Below, in pieces: positions 1-7,279 of a DNA stretch of 11,569 nucleotides (its first letter is position 1; each line of letters starts with the position of its first letter). The translations under genes and the position numbers were made by a program. This DNA comes from Isotricha intestinalis. Lineage: Eukaryota; Ciliophora; Litostomatea; Vestibuliferida; Isotrichidae. The notes below the pieces were generated by a model, which saw nothing but the letters and a program-made list of their open reading frames with translations, was not told where the DNA came from and made no database searches. The stretch is taken from NCBI GenBank assembly GCA_023807065.1, contig JAJJLU010004569.1, positions 1 through 11,569 of the forward strand, written 5' to 3'.

Positions 1-440
1 AAGCATACTTTATTCACATTATTTTTATTAAATGATAATAAAATATTTGAAGGCTTAATATTTCCATGTATTATTTTATTTGCATACATTACCTTTAATC
101 CTTTATTTAAATCTATTAATAATTCTTTTAATTCTTCTATAGAAAAAGCCTTTTTTCTCATATTTAAATATTCTTGAAGTGTTAAATGACATAATTCAGA
201 TACAATATAAAATGATTCTTCTGTTTCAACACTTTCTATGAATTTCACCGAATTATCACACTCCATTTTTTTCATCACTTCTATTTCTCTTAAAAATTTC
301 TTTTTATCTGATTTTATTTTTTTAATTTCTTTGATTGAAAAGTATTCATTATTATATTTGGCTTTGTACATATTACCAAATATGCCTGAGTCTATGATTC
401 CTAATTTTTGATATTTTTTCCAAATATCTGATTTTATCAT
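1..440 (-). CDS. Protein kinase-like protein, N-terminal part; HRD motif reads HGN (possible pseudokinase)
   Basis: The frame starts at the first ATG after an in-frame TAA (start codon complement at 438-440) and runs off the left edge, giving 146 residues. It reads as the N-lobe and early C-lobe of a Ser/Thr-type kinase. There is a degenerate glycine loop at residues 16-25 (IDSGIFGNMY, first Gly replaced by Asp), an ATP-anchoring Lys in SIKEIKK (K37), and an alpha-C segment FLREIEVMKKM with candidate Glu at 52-54. The hinge region is FYIVSELCHLTLQEYL (78-92) and the catalytic-loop equivalent is HGNIKPSN (125-132). Lys129 and Asn132 of the loop are kept, but the catalytic Asp is Asn127 and the usual Arg is Gly126. 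That suggests weak or absent phosphotransfer, though not proof. The DFG motif lies outside the window. The neighbouring plus-strand remains start about 70 bp away, so the two are divergent. The frame is clean, unlike the loci next to it. Confidence 0.8.
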   Translation of the reverse strand, partial: MIKSDIWKKYQKLGIIDSGIFGNMYKAKYNNEYFSIKEIKKIKSDKKKFLREIEVMKKMECDNSVKFIESVETEESFYIVSELCHLTLQEYLNMRKKAFSIEELKELLIDLNKGLKVMYANKIIHGNIKPSNILLSFNKNNVNKVC

Positions 441-512
441 TTTTATATAGATATGATTTTATAATTTAAAATAAACAAAAACAAAAATAATTAAAAATTT
501 AATTAATTTTAG

Positions 513-1010
513 TTATTAGAAGGTAATGGGAGCAGTTGCTACTGTGAGGAAATTAAATAAAATGAATTAGAATTATTATTAATAAAATTAAAGGAAAATT
601 TAAGTTCATTCTACGATAAATTTATACTAAGATTAAATGTAGTGAAAACACACATTGAATATAAATTGTAAAATTATGGGATCTTATATGAACTCATTGT
701 TATTATCATCAATATTTCTTTTATGATTTTTTTTTTGAATCGAAGATAAAGTTAATGATTTTGGTATGCCAATTATTTGTCCACATGATTACATGGTTTG
801 TTTAGGAATTGGAGAAATTGGTTTATCTAAATTAAAAGATATAAAAGATGATGATAAGTGAAGGTGATGGTTTAAAGAAGAAAAAGAATTTGATGATAAA
901 GAAGCATATGTTCAAAAAGAAGAACATTATTCAATAAGAAGATAATAAATAAAGGAGACTTCAATGAAACATAGAATATATTAAATTGAAGGATGTATTA
1001 TAATAGCGTA
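513..1010 (+). pseudogene. Decayed coding remains, unrecognised protein (5' part)
   Basis: No long frame survives, but two successive frames read like protein. From 513 to about 720 the product is Cys-containing then helical (SSCYCEEIK, later NELELLLIKLKENLSSFYDK and LRLNVVKTHIEYKL), broken by TAA at 558-560 and 669-671. A T run near 727-735 marks a frame change. From about 739 the next frame reads DFGMPIICPHDYMVCLGIGE, then a charged Trp-rich stretch and YVQKEEHYSIRR. This frame is broken by TGA at 859 and 865, TAA at 943, 946 and 982, and TAA at 1009. The stops sit where Gln (TAA) or Trp (TGA, beside a kept TGG) would read naturally. I do not recognise the family. It may be continuous with the membrane-type remains that follow. 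Chance open frames are possible, but the residue composition is much more protein-like than the T-rich background. Confidence 0.4.
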
Positions 1011-1637
1011 AGTAAAAAATTTTTTGATTTTGTAGTTAATCAAGAGGTCATTTATGAATCTTCCTTATATGTTAAAAAAAGGTTAATTAAATAGGCATTC
1101 TTAGAAGATACTACATTAAAAGTTTTTATTAGTATGCTTATTTTTAATTATTTTTTTATTCTTAATACTATGTATTATTTTTACGTTTAGTAATTAGGAG
1201 GTTGTTAAATGATTCACATTTTCTTTTTTTTATTACTTTCTAATTCACTGATTTGAACACTTGGATCTTTATTAATATCTTCAATATTTAATAAATGTAA
1301 ATTAAATATGTTATTAATTGGTTTATTTTTATCAATTATTTATGCATTAAGACTTAAAGAATTATTTAATGAAGCTTTTTGATAAATTTGCAAAAGTTAA
1401 GTTATTGAAATTGGTATTGGATTCGATAAATCATTAAATTCTTTATTAATATTTTTTTTTTCCTCATTCATTATTTTTTATTTTTTAAATTTATTACAAC
1501 CAAAAATTGTACTCTTATTTAAATCATATAAAAAACAAACATTAAATATTATATATCTTTGTTTGTTTTTTTTTATTCCAATAACAAATAATTTTCAAAT
1601 TATTTGTTCTTATTTCATATTCAATAGTCATATAATT
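1011..1637 (+). pseudogene. Decayed multi-pass membrane protein remains, unrecognised
   Basis: A single frame (codons starting at 1026 and every third base) can be followed to 1637 through eight stops: TAG 1092, TAG 1188, TAA 1191, TAA 1206, TGA 1254, TGA 1380, TAA 1383 and TAA 1398. After that it is open for about 79 codons. The product starts with a charged segment (VYESSLYVKKRLIK-like, then AFLEDTTLK). Several strongly hydrophobic stretches follow, separated by short basic loops such as NKCKLN and RLKELFNEAF, which is the pattern of a multi-span membrane protein. T-rich DNA gives hydrophobic translations by chance, so the membrane reading is tentative; the charged loops are the best argument for real ancestry. 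The last 100 bp overlap the minus-strand CBM20 remains, so the true 3' end is probably before 1542. No family is recognised. Confidence 0.3.
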
Positions 1638-2390
1638 TAAATTCCAAATAGTAATTAAACCATATTGTTTATTTCCATTTCTTAAATTCAAGCAAATATT
1701 ATTTTATTTAAAAGGTCATTTATTTCTTTCTTCCCATTTTTCAACTTTTCAATTAGAAATTAAAAGAAATTTAAACTCAAAATTTATACCATTAACATAT
1801 GGAATTTGTTTTCTCCATACTCCATCATCCTAATTTTAAAATTTTATCTTTATTCCATCTTCCTAATTCATTTAATGATCCATTTATTCCTACTTCTTGC
1901 CCTACTGAAGTTTGATATTCAATTTCAAATAAAATATTTCTTATTAAATAATCACCTCGGATCTTTTGATTTGGATTATATGTGATATTTTTATAACCAC
2001 CATAATTATAATTTTTATTTTTTGGTTTATTATAATTTTTTTCTATATTCTTATTTCTGTTATTGATTTATTTTCATTTTCTGTTTTCTTTATTTCTGAA
2101 GGGGAAATTTTTGGTTATTCTGGTTGTAAAGATTTATATGATGGAATAGTTCTTTGTTTTGGTGGTTTTTTTCGAAATTTTTCTTTTTCGATATCTAATG
2201 CTTTGTTATATATTTTATCATAATATTTTCCTTGGAAATTATATACTTTTTTTCTTTTTAATACACTTATTGGAATTTTGTATAAATTTTCTGAGTAATT
2301 TATTATTATTTTATCTTCTAAATCTGGAATTTTTTAGAAAGAAGCTTGTTCTATTTTCGTAAAAATATATTCTTTAATAAAAAATTAATT
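1542..2390 (-). pseudogene. Decayed gene with a CBM20 (starch-binding) module
   Basis: Read leftward from about 2384, the translation first gives a charged linker (EDKIIINYSENLYKIPIS, later KPPKQRTIPSYKSL) and then a CBM20-like module. Visible landmarks are FEIEYQTSVGQEVGINGS (1929 down), NELGRWNKDKI (Trp codon 1855-1857), DDGVWRKQIPYVNG, INFEFKFLLISN and KVEKWEERNK (about 1720-1748). These match the family pattern of a small beta-sandwich: GS..ELG.W, a central W, FEYKF and a final WE..NR. In known members the domain binds starch or glycogen and is attached to amylases, phosphatases or scaffolds; which one applied here cannot be told. The gene is broken by TAA 2334, TAA 2115, TAG 2043, TGA 1749, TGA 1716 and TAA 1704, and by frame changes near 2040 and 1830. 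The frame then stays coding-like to TAA at 1542-1544. No start codon is evident at the 5' end. Open plus-strand stretches at 1966-2362 are antisense shadows of this gene. Confidence 0.6.
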
Positions 2391-2556
2391 ATTTTTTCCT
2401 ATTATAATCAAAAAAAATATATTAAAATTAAAAAAAAAAATTCCATTTATAATTCATTTAAATTGGTTATTATTTGTTGATTAAATAATTTAAAATATTG
2501 TTATTTAAATATAATAAATGTATAATCTTGTTGATAATTGAAAATATTTATATTAA

Positions 2557-5025
2557 TTAATAATATCTTCTTCCACTCATATACCCATTTCTTCTATAAT
2601 AATAATTATTATTTCCTCTATATCTAAAATTATTCCTATAATTTCCTCTATATTGATAATGATTATCATAAAATTGATTATTATCCCAATCAAATTCAGG
2701 AATATAATTCCAATTAAAATCATCTTGAACAATATTATCAATTGAACTAAAATTATCATTGTTGTAACAACATAAAACTTTTATATCTTGATAATACTTA
2801 ATTAAATTTCTCCAAATAGTAAAATCCCCATTATGATCTTTAGAATTAGAAAGACATTTTGCATTGCCAATAAAAATTAAACCATATTTCGCTCTAGTTA
2901 AAGTAACATTTAATCTTCTTGGATCTTCAACAAAACCAATTCTATCACTTAAATTACTTCTCACAGTACTTACAATCATAAAATCTTTTTCTTGTCCTTG
3001 AAAAGAATCAACAGAAGAAATTAAAATATTATTAATATTATAATTAAATAATTTATTTTCAATTAATTCTCTTTGAGCTAAATAAGGAGTAATAATACCA
3101 ATATCATTAGGATTAATACCACAATTAATAATTTTTCTGACAATTTGACAAACTAAATTTGCTTCTTTTTCATTTTCCCATGAACAACCAGAAGAAGATA
3201 AATTTTCCCTTTCTTCAATATGAATAAACATAATTGGAATATCATTATTAAACCACCTGAAATTTTGATTAAAATTAATATTAACTCTTCCATTATTTCT
3301 AACTTGATAAGAATTAATTAATGTATTATTATAAAATTTTCTTGAGGAATATTCTATTATTTTCGGATGCATTCTATATTGTTCTGTTAATTGAATTAAA
3401 TTTTGAGGATGAATTTTTATCATTCTTTCAAAAAGTGAAATATCCATTCCTAAAAATGAAGATTTAGGATGAAAAGTTACTGGTCTTAATTGATTTTGAT
3501 CTCCTATTAAAGTAATATGATTTGCTCCGTGTATTATTGGTAAAAGTGATTCAATTTCTGTTGATTGTGTTGCTTCGTCTATTATTACATATTGAAATTT
3601 AAATGTTTTTAATCTATCATCCATTGATGTTGAACAAGTTGTTATTATAATATTATATTTGTCAATTTCTCTTATATTTGCTTCTATAAAATTTTGTTGA
3701 TTATTATAATTGTTTCTATCAATTATTGAATGTAAAGAAATATCTTGTATTATATTTGAATAATTCACATATTCTCTTCCTTTTGCTACAATTCTTAAAA
3801 TTTTCATTTTTTGATTAGTTAAATTATTATTTATTTCTAGTAGACTTTTTGTTATATTATCACATGCATCATTGGATGGAGCTGAAACTAATATTTTTTC
3901 ATATGGTTTATTTATGAAAATATTATAAATAATGAAAGATGCTAAAAATGTTTTTCCTGTACCAGGAGGTCCTTGAATCATATTTAAAGAATTTTGAAAT
4001 ACTTTATCTAAAGCAACTCTTTGTTTATAATTTAAACTTCCATATCCTTGAATACTTTTAATTCTTCTATTTCCAATATTAAATCTTTTAATATTATCAA
4101 TTCCTAAAATTGCATTATTTAAATTGAATGAAATTGAATCAGTATAATCTCTAAAATAATCTAATCCATCTAACATTCTTAAAAAAGAAACATCTGAAAA
4201 TTGTTCTTTAATTTTATATTCTCCTTGACTTATTGAATTAACATTTTTTTCAATTGGATAAATAAAAATATTTCTTGTTTGTTTATCAATATAACTTATA
4301 ACACCAGAAAAAACAAAAGTTTGAGCATATGTTGATGTAAATGTTAAGAATTTTCCTGGAATAAATGAAATACCACTATAAGATCTAGGAATTCTAAAAC
4401 ATACTCTATGAATATTTATATTATCATATCTTAAATAAATTTCAATTTCTTTTCTTGTTTCAAATAATATTTTACATATTTTAAGTTCTGCTTTAATTAA
4501 AGGTCTATAAATATTAAAATAATCATCAACATTAAAATATTTTTCTTTTATTTTATTTAAATTTTTGTCTTCTTCAATTTCACTAATTAAATTTTCTCTA
4601 AATTTCATTTGTTGAAAACTACAATTTCTTAACCTTTCTTTATCTGCATCTAAAGTTGAAACTGGTAAAATTTGATTAATAATTCTATAATTTTCTAATA
4701 ATAATTTAATTGATTCATTTGTTTTATGATGAGAACAATAAAATATATTATTTTCAACAAATAAATCAAAAGTATTTGAAGACTCACATTCATTACATTT
4801 TAATATTCTGTTATGAGGAAATAAACTAATGTTTCTATGCCCTGATTTTTTTAAATGATAAATTAAATGACTATATGAGTTTTCTTCTGATAATCCATTA
4901 CAGAAAAGGTGTTTACATTCTTCACATTTTCCTAAACAATTTTCAGCTGTTGTCTCACAGTAAAAACAAGTATCATAATTTTCAATATTATTAAAATTAT
5001 TTTGAAAGTGTTCATCGAATTGCAT
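2557..5025 (-). CDS. UPF1: UPF1-type RNA helicase (nonsense-mediated decay), compact form
   Basis: An intact 822-residue superfamily 1B helicase. The N-terminus carries the UPF1 Cys/His zinc domain: CFYC (20-23), CLGKCEEC (30-37), FCNG (41-44), SHLIYHL (52-58), CNEC (77-80) and C97. A beta-barrel/stalk region follows. The two RecA domains show Q-motif Gln 335, Walker A GPPGTGKT (352-359), DEAT (483-486), GDQNQLRPV (508-516), EQYRMHP (548-554), SVDSFQGQEKD (671-681) and RRLNVTLTRAK (703-713). In eukaryotes UPF1 unwinds RNA on ribosomes stalled at premature stops and recruits decay factors in the cytoplasm. The Cys/His domain binds UPF2 and separates it from other SF1B helicases. At 822 residues it is shorter than the yeast and human proteins (about 970 and 1100). 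It lacks a Ser-Gln-rich tail and ends instead in an Asn/Tyr/Arg-rich, RGN-containing stretch (780-822). The ATG at 5023-5025 sits just upstream of the zinc domain. It ends in TAA, and all Trp codons are TGG. Confidence 0.9.
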   Translation of the reverse strand: MQFDEHFQNNFNNIENYDTCFYCETTAENCLGKCEECKHLFCNGLSEENSYSHLIYHLKKSGHRNISLFPHNRILKCNECESSNTFDLFVENNIFYCSHHKTNESIKLLLENYRIINQILPVSTLDADKERLRNCSFQQMKFRENLISEIEEDKNLNKIKEKYFNVDDYFNIYRPLIKAELKICKILFETRKEIEIYLRYDNINIHRVCFRIPRSYSGISFIPGKFLTFTSTYAQTFVFSGVISYIDKQTRNIFIYPIEKNVNSISQGEYKIKEQFSDVSFLRMLDGLDYFRDYTDSISFNLNNAILGIDNIKRFNIGNRRIKSIQGYGSLNYKQRVALDKVFQNSLNMIQGPPGTGKTFLASFIIYNIFINKPYEKILVSAPSNDACDNITKSLLEINNNLTNQKMKILRIVAKGREYVNYSNIIQDISLHSIIDRNNYNNQQNFIEANIREIDKYNIIITTCSTSMDDRLKTFKFQYVIIDEATQSTEIESLLPIIHGANHITLIGDQNQLRPVTFHPKSSFLGMDISLFERMIKIHPQNLIQLTEQYRMHPKIIEYSSRKFYNNTLINSYQVRNNGRVNINFNQNFRWFNNDIPIMFIHIEERENLSSSGCSWENEKEANLVCQIVRKIINCGINPNDIGIITPYLAQRELIENKLFNYNINNILISSVDSFQGQEKDFMIVSTVRSNLSDRIGFVEDPRRLNVTLTRAKYGLIFIGNAKCLSNSKDHNGDFTIWRNLIKYYQDIKVLCCYNNDNFSSIDNIVQDDFNWNYIPEFDWDNNQFYDNHYQYRGNYRNNFRYRGNNNYYYRRNGYMSGRRYY

Positions 5026-5158
5026 TTAATTGATTTTTTTAAAAATTTTGACATTATTTATATCATAAAAAAAGTAGAAATAAAAAATGCAAAATTTGAA
5101 AATTATTTTTTTTTTATAGCAAAATTTTAAAAATATTATTTAAGTTTTCTATAAAATG

Positions 5159-7270
5159 TTAATAAAAAATAAAAAAATAATAATTATTATTTTTTTCATT
5201 TGGTTTAAATAAATTATTTTTCTTATTTTCTTCAAATAAATAATTTTCTAATCTATTTTTTGAATTTTCAATCAAAACAGTTTCTGAAATATTTTTTTCA
5301 ATAATTTATCTTTTGAATGATTTAAATTTAACCTTAATTGAGAACTTTTCATTTTTTAAAAGTATCATCATTAGTATTATTAAACTCAATGAATTGCTCG
5401 CTTTTATTATCATTTAAAAAACTTACTCTAATTAAGAGATTTTTTTTTAATGATTAAATTGAAATAAATCTAAAAATTTTTTTCTAGTTTTTAATAAATT
5501 CATTTAATAAATCATTTCTAGAACTAACATTTAAAATAGTTCTTAACAAATTAGTAGATAAAGTAGAACCATAATTCAGATAAAAAGATTCAATCATATA
5601 ATCAGTATAAAAACTCATAAAATTAACAAGAAAACTACTAATATAAAATTTATGACAAGTTAAAGTATCAAAAATAGTAGAACATGAATTAAACAGGGTC
5701 AAATATTTAACCATAATAAGAAAAAAAATATATAACATAAAAGAATTAGTTCGCATAATTAAAGGGAATAAAAAAGTAACATTATTCATTTTGAATAGTA
5801 AAGTCATATTTACAGAAATAATAATATTAGTATAAGTTTTAAGTAACATCCACCATAAAGTACCATAATGACTTCTATTATTATTTCACTTCCTAAATCA
5901 CAAAAACAAACTATATAAAAAATTAAGAAAGATTTAATAAATCCTTTAATTAATGATAATATAAAAATTGATAATAAAAAAATTGGATGTATTTCTCTAA
6001 TTTCTTTATATAAAAGAAGCATACATTTTTTTACAATATCTACATCACTTTCTTTTAAATCTAAAATCAATTAATGCATATACATCAAAAGGTAATGCAG
6101 TAAAGACTATAACAAGTAATAAACCAATCATCAATTATAGTTTGTCCACTTCCAATATAAAAAAATGAATAAATAAATTGTAATATTATAAAAATGAAAT
6201 TTAAAAAATATATATTCATATTACTAATTCTATTATTATTACTTCTACCATGAAAAAATAATAATCTTCTTAAAATTTTAAATTCTCCAATTACAAAGTC
6301 ACTTGCTTGAACTGATCTCATTCCTTCTTCTCCATAAATACCAATTCAGAAATATGCTTCCATTATCATTGATACATCATTTCCTCCATCACCAACTGCT
6401 AAAGTTATTGCATTATTATCATATTTTTTTACTTCTTGTACTACTTTAATTTTTTTTAATGGAGATACACGATAACATATTACTCTACTTGCTTTTAATG
6501 CTGATTTTAAAAATCAATTTGTTTTCTTACTTGATTTAAATATTTGAGATAATATTGGTTCTTCTATTATTATACAAAAATGTAAATTTGATATATTTTT
6601 ATTTAATGATGTTGAAAGGATTTTTGTCGAATTATTTTTTTTGGAAATAAGTTACATAGTCAACTAATACTTGATGATATGTTACTTATATTATCATTTA
6701 TACTTTTATTACTTATTATATTACTTGCATTTATACTTGGAATAAAACTTATTACAATTCCATCTTTTGTTACATTATTATTATTTTTAAATATGTGATG
6801 ATTATACTTTGTTGTTTTATTTTATTGTTTGAATTTATTATATTACTGTTATTTTTTGATATATTATTATGAGATTTAATACTTATGAAATGAGTATTTT
6901 TTTATCATTATCATTTTCAAAATTATAATATTCTTTAAAAAACTTTTCTATTTCAGGATTACGATTTTTAGTTCTTTCAGTATCACTATGACTAACAAAA
7001 ATTCTAAAAATTTTCTGATTTCTAGATATTAAATTATAACCTAAAGAATATTTTCAGCAGTATCTACTTTATCTCCAGTTAAAACCCAAATTTTTATCCC
7101 AGCCATCCTTAAATCTTTAATAGTTTCCGATACTAAATCTTGTAATTTATCTTCAACTATAGTGGCACCAATTAATTCTAAATCTCTTTCAATCTCATCA
7201 TAACATTTATTAACTAAAGTGACTTTTTTAGTTAAATTTATTTCATTATTTTTCAAAATAATAATAATAA
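5159..7270 (-). pseudogene. Broken, 5'-truncated P4-type ATPase (phospholipid flippase)
   Basis: Read leftward, this is the C-terminal half of a P4-ATPase, the family that flips phospholipids to the cytosolic leaflet. Recognisable blocks are [19 protein letters not shown] (about 7200-7140), [14 protein letters not shown] (about 7080), and a low-complexity Asn/Ser/Ile linker (about 6640-6900). Next come ICYRVSPLKK (about 6475), VGDGGNDVSMIME (6396-6358), GIYGEEGMRSVQASDF (about 6345-6295), FKILRRLLFFHGR, and SGQTIIDDWFITCYS (about 6135). The ALPFDVYALI junction with DLKESD follows, then the last membrane spans (121 codons open, 5484-5849) and a charged tail to TAA at 5159-5161. Frame changes lie near 7046, 6620, 6250, 6100, 6070, 5880 and 5350. 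In-frame stops include TGA 6514, TGA 6346 (where the family has Gly) and TAA 5306. The first half (actuator domain, DKTGT site, early membrane spans) is missing. It faces the channel remains head to head. Confidence 0.82.
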
Positions 7271-7274
7271 TAAT
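7258..7274. repeat. Short (ATA)n/(TAT)n microsatellite at the junction of two truncated genes
   Basis: Five to six ATA/AAT units lie exactly where the recognisable flippase sequence (minus strand) stops and the channel-linked frame (plus strand) starts. On the minus strand it gives a run of Ile codons with no family match. Such repeats can be slippage or rearrangement sites, but this could also be coincidence in so AT-rich a region. Confidence 0.6.
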
Positions 7275-7279
7275 TAAAT

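Noticed and set aside
640..1640. A mitochondrial DNA insert, suggested by TGA at Trp-like sites
   Set aside because: No respiratory-chain, ribosomal or rRNA sequence is recognisable, and TAA/TAG stops occur in the same frames, which mitochondrial codes do not normally explain.
1966..2362. Two open plus-strand frames of 85 and 67 codons
   Set aside because: They are antisense to the CBM20 locus, with Phe/Ile-only composition typical of T-rich complement; the minus strand carries the recognisable domain.
6640..6900. A separate gene in the Asn/Ser/Ile-rich stretch inside the flippase remains
   Set aside because: It lies between two flippase blocks in the expected order and looks like a low-complexity linker of that protein, not an independent gene.
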